Of a stretch of 20,407 nucleotides of DNA, positions 12,688-20,393 are shown piece by piece. The notes under the pieces were generated by a model. That model was not told where the DNA came from. It saw only the letters and a list, made by a program, of their open reading frames with translations, and did not search any database. Both the position numbers and the translations under genes were made by a program. The stretch comes from Prevotella sp. UBA1378 (GTDB lineage: Bacteria; Bacteroidota; Bacteroidia; Bacteroidales; Bacteroidaceae): positions 120,799 through 141,205 of the forward strand of contig DBRC01000022.1 of NCBI GenBank assembly GCA_002305505.1. Direction: 5' to 3'. Position 1 is the first letter of the stretch, and each line of letters opens with the position of its first letter.

Positions 12688-13383
12688 TTATTCGTTTGTC
12701 CCGCTGTCGTTCGCCTTGTCTTTCCTTGTCTCTGCCGGAGGCTCCGTCACCTCATGGAACTCGTCCACGTCGCCGTTGTCAGGGGTGTATTCCGGTTCGG
12801 TATAATCAATCTCGGGCGAGTCTTCATCAAAGCGGCCGTCGCCCACGAGCAGCGTAAGCGGCATTTCTATCGACACACGGTCGCCGGCGGCCACATGATG
12901 CCCTCGGCACAGGATTCCGTACACCCAGTCTTTCTCGCCCTTTACCCTTTTCGGCGGAAGAAGCCTGAAGCCCATCGCCGACAGTTTGGCCACGGCCTCG
13001 CGCACGCTCGAATTGTCAACAAGGTCGGGGATGGCGAAAGTGGGCGACGAGGGTGAGTTGACAGTGACGTATACCGTATGCCCCGATTTCACCCGCACGC
13101 CGTAGCCCGGTGTCTGCGCCAGTATACAGTCGGCCGGCAAGCGCTTGTTGTAGCCCGAGTCGCTGACAACGATGTCCAGCCCGTCTTCCTTGAGCAGCCG
13201 CAGCGCTTTCTCGTAGCTCATGCCTTTCACATTGGGCACGGGGATGCCCTCGCCGTGGTGCGTATACAGGTCGAGGCCGTACTTCACTCCAACGCACAGC
13301 AGGACGATGACAACAGCCATCGCAAGGAGGTGGCCCCAGAGATACCGGCTCACAAATTTCCCAAAGAAATCCTTTGCGTTCAT
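12688..13383 (-). CDS. PASTA-domain membrane protein without a kinase domain
   Basis: This 231-residue protein has a short cytoplasmic N-terminus, one membrane helix (about 17-35) and an extracytoplasmic region with two clear PASTA repeats: PVPNVKGMSYEKALRLL...TVYVTVNS (about 48-110) and AIPDLVDNSSVREAVAKL...DRVSIEM (about 116-180). It ends in an acidic, proline-rich, disordered tail (about 185-231). PASTA domains in penicillin-binding proteins and Ser/Thr kinases are thought to sense peptidoglycan or its precursors. Here there is no catalytic domain. As first gene of an operon with rluD and ddl, it may link wall status to envelope synthesis, but that is inference. Confidence 0.9.
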   Translation of the reverse strand: MNAKDFFGKFVSRYLWGHLLAMAVVIVLLCVGVKYGLDLYTHHGEGIPVPNVKGMSYEKALRLLKEDGLDIVVSDSGYNKRLPADCILAQTPGYGVRVKSGHTVYVTVNSPSSPTFAIPDLVDNSSVREAVAKLSAMGFRLLPPKRVKGEKDWVYGILCRGHHVAAGDRVSIEMPLTLLVGDGRFDEDSPEIDYTEPEYTPDNGDVDEFHEVTEPPAETRKDKANDSGTNE

Positions 13384-13411
13384 GTATATATCCTATAGTG
13401 TATCTGAAATA

Positions 13412-13443
13412 CAAAAGTACAAATATTTATTGACAAGACCAAA
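13412..13443 (-). promoter_or_regulatory. Promoter of the PASTA-rluD-ddl-acyltransferase-NigD operon
   Basis: The minus strand has TTTG (13440-13443) and TACTTTTG (13412-13419) separated by 20 bp, a full consensus match, 28 bp upstream of the first ATG. No other consensus promoter was noticed within the operon. Confidence 0.87.
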
Positions 13444-13546
13444 CATTTCTGCCGATTTTATGCGTCGGTCCGGGATTAGGATATGTAAGCTGTTCCGCAT
13501 CCTCGCCGCCGGGCGGCGGCTGCCGCGCATGCCTGCGGCCGGATAC

Positions 13547-13586
13547 AAGAAAGCGGGAAAAGGCCTGAACCTTCTCCCGCTTTCTT
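13547..13586 (-). terminator. rpmH terminator hairpin
   Basis: AAGAAAGCGGGA (13547-13558) is a perfect complement of TCCCGCTTTCTT (13575-13586), and AAGG/CCTT can extend the stem inward. It lies 24 bp past the rpmH stop codon on the minus strand, where the 3' side reads CTTTCTTGTATCC, a short U-rich tail. Confidence 0.75.
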
Positions 13587-13610
13587 CCCGCTTCCTTCCC
13601 GGAACGGGGA

Positions 13611-13766
13611 TTACTTCCCGTGGTGCTCGTCGGAAACAGTTAACTTCTTGCGGCCCTTTGCACGGCGCGATGCCAATACACGGCGACCATTCTTTGTAGC
13701 CATTCTCTCGCGGAATCCGTGCTTGTTCACGCGGCGACGGTTGTGCGGCTGAAATGTTCTTTTCAT
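13611..13766 (-). CDS. rpmH: 50S ribosomal protein L34
   Basis: This is a 51-residue basic protein beginning MKRTFQPHNRRRVNKHGFRE and continuing MATKNGRRVLASRRAKGRKKLTVSD, the standard L34 sequence; L34 is a component of the large ribosomal subunit. The C-terminal DEHHGK extension is slightly longer than the 44-47 residues of many bacteria. It is transcribed divergently from efp, another translation gene, from a consensus promoter, and ends at a strong hairpin. The usual rnpA partner does not follow it here. Confidence 0.98.
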   Translation of the reverse strand: MKRTFQPHNRRRVNKHGFRERMATKNGRRVLASRRAKGRKKLTVSDEHHGK

Positions 13767-13809
13767 TGCTTTATATATTTTTATTGTTATTATTCACGCT
13801 TTTGGGCTG

Positions 13810-13841
13810 CAAAATTAGTCATTTCTTTTTAATTACGCAAA
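13810..13841 (-). promoter_or_regulatory. rpmH promoter
   Basis: The minus strand has TTTG (13838-13841) and TAATTTTG (13810-13817) separated by 20 bp. The leader to the ATG is about 37 nt. Confidence 0.85.
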
Positions 13842-13868
13842 CTTTATGCGATTTTTAGTACGAACTTT

Positions 13869-13899
13869 TATGTTTTTTTCTAAAAATATACTACCTTTG
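13869..13899 (+). promoter_or_regulatory. efp promoter
   Basis: TATG (13869-13872; 3 of 4 bases of the -33) and TACCTTTG (13892-13899) are separated by 19 bp. The leader to the efp ATG is about 40 nt. It diverges from the rpmH promoter with 27 bp between the two -33 elements. Confidence 0.8.
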
Positions 13900-13945
13900 C
13901 ACACGCAAAGCTTGATTTTTATATAAAAACAACATTATAGGTTAT

Positions 13946-14512
13946 ATGATTAATTCACAGGACATTAAAAAAGGGACTGCCATCCGTATGGACGGAGGCA
14001 TCTGGGTATGTATTGACTTTCAGCACCGCAAACCCGGAAAAGGGAACACTGTCATGAACACGAAGCTGAAAAACGTTACCGACGGCCGCGTGCTGGAACG
14101 TACATTCCAAGTGGGATTCAAACTTGAAGACGTTATCATCGAGCGCCGTCCGTACCAGTATCTCTACGAAGATACATCGGGCCGCATCTTCATGAATCAG
14201 GAAACGTTTGAGCAGATTCCTATCGACAACGACCTCGTCATCGGGCATGAATACATGAAAGAGAGCGATATCGTGGAGGTGGTGACCGATACGACCGACG
14301 GGACTATCCTATATGCCGAAATGCCTGTTAAGACCAATCTGCGCGTAACACACTCGGAGCCGGGGCTCAAAGGTGACACGGCTACCAACGCCACAAAGCC
14401 TGCCACGCTGGAGTCGGGCGTGGAAATCCGCGTACCCCTGTTCATCAACGAGGGCGACTTGATTCAAGTGGACACGCGCGACGGATCATACCTGAACCGC
14501 GTAAAAGAATAA
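13946..14512 (+). CDS. efp: Translation elongation factor P
   Basis: EF-P binds stalled ribosomes near the E site and speeds peptide-bond formation at polyproline stretches. The 188 residues match the family's three beta-barrel domains. The tip loop of domain I reads HRKPGKGN with the modifiable Lys at about residue 32, equivalent to Lys34 of the E. coli protein. The C-terminal part has GLKGDTATNATKPATLESG and the signature VPLFINEGDLIQVDTRDGSYLNR. It has its own promoter and a hairpin terminator. No modification enzyme (EpmA/B, EarP, YmfI) lies nearby. Confidence 0.98.
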   Translation: MINSQDIKKGTAIRMDGGIWVCIDFQHRKPGKGNTVMNTKLKNVTDGRVLERTFQVGFKLEDVIIERRPYQYLYEDTSGRIFMNQETFEQIPIDNDLVIGHEYMKESDIVEVVTDTTDGTILYAEMPVKTNLRVTHSEPGLKGDTATNATKPATLESGVEIRVPLFINEGDLIQVDTRDGSYLNRVKE

Positions 14513-14522
14513 TTACATCTTG

Positions 14523-14581
14523 AAAAAGGCTACAGCTATGGAGGGCCGGCTCTGTACGGCGCTCGGGCTGGTGCCTTTTTC
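14523..14581 (+). terminator. Probable efp terminator
   Basis: AAAAAGGC (14523-14530) pairs perfectly with GCCTTTTT (14573-14580), closing a long GC-rich insert that can fold further. It starts 10 bp after the efp stop codon and ends in a T-run continuing CTGTTTTT. It would separate efp from the following glycosyltransferase gene. Confidence 0.65.
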
Positions 14582-14618
14582 TGTTTTTACCAGTTTTGCT
14601 TCCTTACCTTATAAACTA

Positions 14619-15656
14619 ATGAAATACTCGATTATCATCCCTGTTTTCAACCGCCCCGGCGAAGTGGACGAACTGCTGGGGAGCCTCGTGGCACAGCAAA
14701 TGGCCGATTTTGAAGTGGTCATCGTAGAAGATGGTTCGGAGAACGACTGCCGTGCCGTATGCGACAGGTATGCCGGCCGGCTGGACATCAAGTATTTCAT
14801 GAAGCCTAACAGCGGCCCGGGGCGGAGCCGCAACTACGGGGCGGAACACGCTGGGGGCGAATACCTCATCGTGCTCGATTCGGACGTGGTGCTGCCGCAA
14901 GGGTATCTGCAGGCCGTAGACAATGAACTGCAGCGCGAACCAGCCGACGCCTTCGGCGGTCCTGATGCGGCGCATCCTTCGTTCACGCCGATACAGAAGG
15001 CCATATCGTACTCGATGACTTCGTTCTTTACCACCGGAGGCATCCGCGGCGGGAAGAAAAAGCTCGACAAATTCTACCCGCGTTCTTTCAATATGGGCAT
15101 CCGCCGCGATGTGTACATGCGGCTGGGGGGATTCTCAGGGATGCGCTTCGGCGAGGATATAGATTTCTCGTACCGCATCGTGGAGGCCGGATGCAGCTGC
15201 AGGCTGTTCCCGGAGGCATGGGTATGGCACAAGCGGCGCACCGGCTTGCGCAAATTCTTCCGGCAGGTATACAACAGCGGCATCGCACGCATCAATCTCG
15301 AAAAACGCCATCCGGGCACAATGAAGCTGGTGCATTTGCTGCCGGCGGTGTTTACCGTGGGCGTGATAGCCCTCATTCTTGCTTCTGCCGCCGGCAGGAT
15401 ACTGATGGAATACGACGACGTGCACCGATGGTACTGGCTCTGCGTCGCGCCGTGGCTGCCCATCCTTTTCTACAGTGCCGTCATCATTGCCGACTCGTCG
15501 TACCGCAACCGCAGCATCAAGGTGGGGCTGCTCTCGGTTCCGGCGGCCTTCACCCAACTGATGGGGTATGGATTCGGATTCATCGAATCGTGGTGGAAGC
15601 GCTGCGTACTCGGGCGTGGGGAGTTTCAGGCGTTCGAGGAGACGTTTTATAAATAG
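14619..15656 (+). CDS. Family 2 glycosyltransferase with C-terminal membrane helices
   Basis: Starting at MKYSIIIPVFNRPGEV the protein has 345 residues; the frame is open 33 codons upstream but that part overlaps the efp terminator. The GT-A fold is clear: SIIIPVFNRP at the N-terminus, VIVEDGS (about 34-40), SGPGRSRNYGAEHA, the metal-binding DSD at about 88-90 (VLDSDVVLP) and the catalytic-base region GEDIDFSYRI (about 178-187). Hydrophobic stretches at about 237-263, 273-292 and 305-325 suggest membrane anchoring, as in enzymes that glycosylate lipid carriers. Donor and acceptor cannot be read. No consensus promoter was found right upstream. radC follows after 125 bp. Confidence 0.88.
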   Translation: MKYSIIIPVFNRPGEVDELLGSLVAQQMADFEVVIVEDGSENDCRAVCDRYAGRLDIKYFMKPNSGPGRSRNYGAEHAGGEYLIVLDSDVVLPQGYLQAVDNELQREPADAFGGPDAAHPSFTPIQKAISYSMTSFFTTGGIRGGKKKLDKFYPRSFNMGIRRDVYMRLGGFSGMRFGEDIDFSYRIVEAGCSCRLFPEAWVWHKRRTGLRKFFRQVYNSGIARINLEKRHPGTMKLVHLLPAVFTVGVIALILASAAGRILMEYDDVHRWYWLCVAPWLPILFYSAVIIADSSYRNRSIKVGLLSVPAAFTQLMGYGFGFIESWWKRCVLGRGEFQAFEETFYK

Positions 15657-15657
15657 T

Positions 15658-15708
15658 ATTATGGATTATGGATTAGGGATTATGGATTGATAGTTTATGG
15701 ATTAGGGG
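15658..15708 (+). repeat. Tandem ATTATGG heptads (dispersed repeat, copy 2)
   Basis: Directly after the glycosyltransferase stop codon come ATTATGG, ATTATGG, ATTAGGG, ATTATGG, ATTGATA, GTTTATGG and ATTAGGG: seven units of about 7 bp. Bases 15677-15696 are identical to the reverse complement of 8414-8433. No coding or terminator function is obvious. Confidence 0.8.
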
Positions 15709-15781
15709 TATTGTTGAATTAAAGGTTTGGGATAAAGTTCTTAAGGATAGTGATTTTTAACCGATTTAAGGAAACGGAGAT

Positions 15782-16468
15782 TTGGAAAAACTGAACATCA
15801 ATCAATGGGCAGAGGCCGACCGGCCGAGGGAAAAGATGATGCGGCTGGGTGCCGACGCGCTGACACCGGCCGAACTGCTGGCCATACTCGTGGGGTCAGG
15901 AAGCACGAAGGAAACGGCTGTCGACTTGATGAAGCGCATACTGAAAGACTGTAACAACAACCTGAATACACTCGGGAAAAGGTCGGTCGGGGAGCTTTGC
16001 CGATACAATGGTGTGGGAGAAGCTAAGGCAATCACCATTCTTGCTGCCTGCGAACTGGGGAAACGGCGGCAGCTGGAGAAAGCGGAGGAACGGGCCGACC
16101 TCGGCAGCGCAACGGCTATATATAACCTGCTTCACCCTGCCATGCAGGACCTTGACACGGAGGAATTCTGGATCGTACTGATGAACCAGAATTACAAACT
16201 CATCAAAAAAGAACGTATCTCGCACGGAGGAATCAGCGAAACGGCTGCCGATGTGCGCATCATCATGCGCGAGGCCGTGCTGAGCAACGCTACTGTCCTT
16301 GCCGTGGCGCACAATCACCCGAGCAATAACCCGATGCCGTCCGGTGATGACGACCGCCTGACGGAACGTATCAAGAAAGCATGCGGCATCATGCGCATCT
16401 ATTTCCTCGACCACCTCGTCATCACCGACGGCCGGTATTTCAGTTACAGGGAAATGGGCAGAATATGA
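15782..16468 (+). CDS. radC: RadC/JAMM-domain protein
   Basis: The 228-residue RadC protein has an N-terminal helix-hairpin-helix region (about 60-90: SVGELCRYNGVGEAKAITILAA) and a C-terminal JAB1/MPN metalloprotease-like domain. The JAMM motif is complete: H177-x-H179-P-S and Ser187-x-x-Asp190 in AHNHPSNNPMPSGDDD, preceded by the SHGGISETAADVR block. RadC was once linked to DNA repair, but its role is unresolved. It appears to start with TTG at 15782: the conserved INQWAEADRPREKMMRLGA segment begins right there and the first in-frame ATG (codon 19) would cut it. It converges on the GH127-like gene, with 6 bp between the stop codons. Confidence 0.93.
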   Translation: MEKLNINQWAEADRPREKMMRLGADALTPAELLAILVGSGSTKETAVDLMKRILKDCNNNLNTLGKRSVGELCRYNGVGEAKAITILAACELGKRRQLEKAEERADLGSATAIYNLLHPAMQDLDTEEFWIVLMNQNYKLIKKERISHGGISETAADVRIIMREAVLSNATVLAVAHNHPSNNPMPSGDDDRLTERIKKACGIMRIYFLDHLVITDGRYFSYREMGRI

Positions 16469-16474
16469 TTTCCC

Positions 16475-19400
16475 TTACCTTACAATTATTTTCTTGCCTT
16501 GACTTATGTATACGCCGTGCTTGAGTGCAGGGGTTTTCACTCCGCGCCCCTGCAAATCGTATGCGGCGGAGGGAACGGCAGAAGTTCCTGATACCGGCAT
16601 AATGCCGGTGGCGCTTTGCTTCTCCACAGGATAGCCGAATACCGATGCGGGTAAACCGGTTGCACCGGCCGGTGCCAACGCCTTATCGCCGGTGGCGCTG
16701 ACTTGATAGACTATCCCGTTATAGATAAACTTAACGCCGGCAGTAAGTGCCATGGCAAGGCTGGGCACGGATGCTGCCAGCAGCGGATAACGGTCGGTGA
16801 GCTGTTCGGGCGAGTAATAGTTGATGTCGCTAATCCGGGCCGAATGGTCGGCAGACGAAGAGGTCAGGCCGAAACAAGCAAGGCTGTAGGCACCACTATT
16901 GCCCGACTGAAGCACCACCTCGCTGTTACTCCAGAAGTTCATTGCCTCGGCATAAGGCGTACGGCGGATGTCCCATACGAGCCATGTGTTGCCGTCGGCC
17001 GTCAATGTATAAGTGGGAGCGTCCTGGGAGCCGCGGTTGTATCCGCACATCCACCAAAGGTAGGCTTTGCCGGCAGCCTCAGCGAGGGAGTTGCCGCAAA
17101 CCGTGAAGAGGTACTGGGAAGGAAGCATGGAGTATTGGCCGCTGAGGCTGTGCTTGATGCGCATGTTCAGGTGGTTGTTGAAGGTGGAGGGGGCGGCGAG
17201 CCCGATTGTTCCGTCTTCGTTGTAGGTGAACGACGAGATATTGCCGTCGTTGCCGTTTTTCTCGAAATTGGTGTTCACAAACTCATAAGGCTGCTTGGTC
17301 TGTGCAGCAGCCTTATAACCGCTGCACAGATAAACTTTACTGATGGTTGGAACGGTATAGCCCCCGATATGCCCGAAAGCAACGTCTACGGTCTGCTTGC
17401 CTTCAAGCAGCTGTGGGTCGACGGCAATTTCCAGATTGGCCTCTCCTTTGCCGAGGTTGTCGGCCATGACGGTGGCGATGGCCACACCGTCGATTGTCAC
17501 GGTGCAGGCCCGCCGGGCAACATTGGTCTGGCAGCTGAACACGAGGCTCGCACCGTCGGTCTGTCCGTGCGTTGCCAGCTTGCAGATGTTGTCTGCCGAG
17601 AGCCGCACGCTGTCGGTCACGTTGCGCAGCTCATTGCCCACGGTGATAAGCTGTTCCTTGTATCCCTTCATCAAGCGCATATAATAGAGGCCCGGGCAGA
17701 GCGTGGTAGGCGAAGCGACGAGGCGCACGGCAAACTGCTGTTTGCCCTCGCCGTCGGCAGCCGTAGCCAGCGAGGGCGGGATAGGGAACTCCACGTTATA
17801 GAATTTATTCTGGTCGGAACCATAAGCGGTAGCCGGGACGGTGATGTCGGCAATGAGCTGTCCGTCGACATATAGTTTCCCCATGCGCCCGCGGTCGGCC
17901 AGGTTGAAGCGGCATATGATGCTCAGGCTGTCCTTCAGGCGCGCTTTATTATATAATGTATACTGTATGTAGCCGTTGGCCCGCGTGTCGCGGTAGATTT
18001 CGGTGTTGTAGGTGCCTGAGTTGCTGTCGCTGCTGTACTGTGCCTCGTGTCCGGCCTCGCTTTGCTGTTCGCCCGTAGCAACGAAATCTATGGTGCGTGC
18101 CATCAGTGCTTCGTTGACGGCCTCGGTCTGTGCCATCGAGCTGTTGGCAAAGCCTTCGGCGGTCTGCTGGTACCAATAAGCCATATAGCGTGCATGGTGG
18201 ATAGAATAGAAGGGGCGCAGTTCCAGCTCGCCCCACTGGTAGGAGGCCACCCCCGGGCGGGAGGCATCGATGGTGAATGTGAGCTGCGAAGCATCCTTTA
18301 CCTTGATGCGCTTGAGCACGTCTGCCCGCTCGCCGATGAGCAGCGGCGCCGTGATGAGGCTTTTCGAACTGGCCATGCTGCCCGGTGCATGGTCCATGCG
18401 CCCGGCGCCGGCATACTCGTTCTGCAGCGGTTCATAAACCAGTCCGGTCGCATCGGCCTCGTCCTGGGAGGCGGCCGTGGTTTGGGCAGCCAACAGCACC
18501 GGGCCGTACTCAAAAGCAACGTAGTCGGGATAGTCGGGGCATTCCACGGCACGCAGCTCCATCGGCAGACTCACGGTGATGACGTCCCCTTCGGCCCACG
18601 TGCGGTTGAGCTCTACATAGCTGGCCTCGCCGCTTTGAACGGTGAACGACGAACGCAGCGAACTGCCGTTCACCTTGATGTCGAAACCGTCGGTGGTCCA
18701 CCATGGATGGCGGATGGCGATGGTATAGCTCCCGGCCTTGCCCACGGTAAGCCGGGTTTGCTGTTCGTAAGGATACTGGGTTTCCTGCGTGAGCACGAAA
18801 TCGTCGCTCTCCAGCTTGCTGGCGGTAAAGAGGTTAACGTAGAGCTTGCTGTTGCCCTCGCGGGTATAAACGAAGTGGCCGTACTTTGAATGGTTCTCCA
18901 TACCCGTGCCCACGCAGCACCACATGCCTTGGTTCACCTGCGAGTAGATGCGGTAACCCTGCGGGCGCAGCGTGGTGAAATAAACGTAGCCGCCGGTAGC
19001 AGGGTCTTGCGTGGAGAGGATATGGTTGAACATGGCATGCTCGTAGAAATCGGCATACTTGGCATCGTGGGTTTTGTCCGAGCGCATCTCGGAAAGTTTC
19101 AGCATATTGTTCGTATTGCACGATTCGGGGCCGTCAAGCCCGTCAATGTAAAGGCGGCCGTTGGAGGCGGCGAGGAAATGCTCGGACATGCTGTTGCCTC
19201 CGATGCATACGGTGCGGTGGCTGGCCACGTCGTCCCAGAAGTTCCGCGCGGCATTGTTGTATGCCACGGAAGCGGCATCCTGCTCGCTGATGCGCTCCAT
19301 GCCGATGTATTTAGGCACCTGTGTATTGGCATGTTTTCCGTCGAGGAAGGCAGTGTTGTAATTGCCTTCGGCGCCTTGCATGCCGTCGAGCATCTGCTTA

Positions 19401-20209
19401 TGGGTATAGCGCTTGGCCGCGGCGAGGTATTTGCTGTCACCGAAGAGCTGGTAGGCATCGAGCATCGACTCATTCATGCCTCCGTGTTCTATGCCGAGCA
19501 TGTTTTCCATATCGGCCTCGCTCACCTTGGCAACGACGTTGACGCTCCAGTCGGCCATCTTGCGGAACAGTTCCCTGGCATCGGTCATACCGGCATATAG
19601 CCAAGCATCGCGCAGCCCGGCGAGAATCTTGTGCTGGCAGTAGAACGGCACCCATCCGCGCCTGTTGCGCACACCGCTGATATCGCCGCGGAAGAGCGTC
19701 TTCCATTCAGCATTTATCGGCTGCCCGCCGATGAATCCGTACAGCCCTTCGGTATTCTCGTCGTAGGCTCCTTGGCAGTCCTTGAGAATGGCCACGACAT
19801 ACTCGAGGCGCTCCTTCAGCTGGGCTTTCACTGTGGCATGGTGGCAAGCGGCGTAAGCCAGTGCAAGAGCTGAGATATAGTGCCCACCTACGTGTCCGTC
19901 GAGGTTGAAGCTGTTGTCCGCCCAATTAGGGAACGAAGGGTGTTTCTGTTCCCATTGGTAGTAGCGGCTCTGTGCATCGGTGGTGGCGCCGAGGCCCGAC
20001 TGGCGGATGTAAGGGTTGAGCAGCCGGTCGACGTCGTACTGCAACAGCAGCTCGATATTGCGGTCCATGGCTGTTTTCAGCGGACTGTCGAACAGCGTCA
20101 CCTGTGAGAGGTCGAAGTGCCCGGGGTACAATTCACTTTGGGCATGTGCGCCCGTCAGAAGTAACAGGCCCAACGCGAGAGCCATCATTTTTTTTCGGAT
20201 GTTCTTCAT
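16475..20209 (-). CDS. Secreted GH127-type beta-L-arabinofuranosidase-like protein, multidomain
   Basis: The 1244-residue precursor has a signal peptide (cleavage likely after AHA at about 23). The catalytic (alpha/alpha)6 domain of the DUF1680/GH127 family spans about 30-450. Its Zn/nucleophile site matches characterised GH127: Glu362-Ser-Cys364 (GPESCNTNNMLKLS) and Cys431-Cys432 (MWCCVGTGMENHSKYG). Beta domains follow, with IRHPWW near 500, RPFYSIHHARYMAYW (about 665-679) as in DUF4986-type modules, and a GEQQSEAGH segment (about 713-721) as in a DUF6805-like module. About 400 further residues look like beta-rich, possibly carbohydrate-binding domains that I cannot name. The protein ends in YDLQGRGVKTP...GVYISQGKKIIVR (1217-1244), like Bacteroidetes C-terminal sorting or anchoring motifs. 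No SusC/SusD genes are in view. Family-level activity is removal of beta-L-arabinofuranose from plant glycans or glycoproteins; the true substrate is unknown. Confidence 0.87.
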   Translation of the reverse strand: MKNIRKKMMALALGLLLLTGAHAQSELYPGHFDLSQVTLFDSPLKTAMDRNIELLLQYDVDRLLNPYIRQSGLGATTDAQSRYYQWEQKHPSFPNWADNSFNLDGHVGGHYISALALAYAACHHATVKAQLKERLEYVVAILKDCQGAYDENTEGLYGFIGGQPINAEWKTLFRGDISGVRNRRGWVPFYCQHKILAGLRDAWLYAGMTDARELFRKMADWSVNVVAKVSEADMENMLGIEHGGMNESMLDAYQLFGDSKYLAAAKRYTHKQMLDGMQGAEGNYNTAFLDGKHANTQVPKYIGMERISEQDAASVAYNNAARNFWDDVASHRTVCIGGNSMSEHFLAASNGRLYIDGLDGPESCNTNNMLKLSEMRSDKTHDAKYADFYEHAMFNHILSTQDPATGGYVYFTTLRPQGYRIYSQVNQGMWCCVGTGMENHSKYGHFVYTREGNSKLYVNLFTASKLESDDFVLTQETQYPYEQQTRLTVGKAGSYTIAIRHPWWTTDGFDIKVNGSSLRSSFTVQSGEASYVELNRTWAEGDVITVSLPMELRAVECPDYPDYVAFEYGPVLLAAQTTAASQDEADATGLVYEPLQNEYAGAGRMDHAPGSMASSKSLITAPLLIGERADVLKRIKVKDASQLTFTIDASRPGVASYQWGELELRPFYSIHHARYMAYWYQQTAEGFANSSMAQTEAVNEALMARTIDFVATGEQQSEAGHEAQYSSDSNSGTYNTEIYRDTRANGYIQYTLYNKARLKDSLSIICRFNLADRGRMGKLYVDGQLIADITVPATAYGSDQNKFYNVEFPIPPSLATAADGEGKQQFAVRLVASPTTLCPGLYYMRLMKGYKEQLITVGNELRNVTDSVRLSADNICKLATHGQTDGASLVFSCQTNVARRACTVTIDGVAIATVMADNLGKGEANLEIAVDPQLLEGKQTVDVAFGHIGGYTVPTISKVYLCSGYKAAAQTKQPYEFVNTNFEKNGNDGNISSFTYNEDGTIGLAAPSTFNNHLNMRIKHSLSGQYSMLPSQYLFTVCGNSLAEAAGKAYLWWMCGYNRGSQDAPTYTLTADGNTWLVWDIRRTPYAEAMNFWSNSEVVLQSGNSGAYSLACFGLTSSSADHSARISDINYYSPEQLTDRYPLLAASVPSLAMALTAGVKFIYNGIVYQVSATGDKALAPAGATGLPASVFGYPVEKQSATGIMPVSGTSAVPSAAYDLQGRGVKTPALKHGVYISQGKKIIVR

Positions 20210-20326
20210 TTTCTTATGTTGTTAATAGATGAAAATCAAATGAGGTAGAGAATCAGGAGATGTCTGCAACGGGTTGCCGGGAACACCCTGCACAGGTCGG
20301 GCAGCACATTTGCATGTTTAATGGTG

Positions 20327-20358
20327 TAAAGATACACCGAATAATCGGAACGCGCAAA
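20327..20358 (-). promoter_or_regulatory. Promoter of the GH127-like gene
   Basis: The minus strand has TTTG (20355-20358) and TATCTTTA (20327-20334; one mismatch to TAnnTTTG) separated by 20 bp. This implies a leader of roughly 110 nt before the ATG at 20209, long enough to hold regulation, though I saw no recognisable riboswitch or operator in it. Confidence 0.7.
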
Positions 20359-20393
20359 TTATTAATAGTCTTTAACTCTTGTTGAAGCGCGTT

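Noticed and set aside
11722..13056. 444-residue open frame antisense to rluD and the PASTA gene
   Set aside because: It spans two well-supported genes on the other strand and their 3-bp junction. Open antisense frames are common in GC-biased coding DNA.
14520..14618. N-terminal extension of the glycosyltransferase from a TTG start
   Set aside because: The 33 extra codons coincide with the efp terminator hairpin, and the GT-A fold begins at the ATG at 14619.
16703..17875. 390-residue open frame antisense to the GH127-like gene
   Set aside because: The minus-strand frame continues unbroken with a signal peptide and catalytic motifs. The antisense frame shows no family features.
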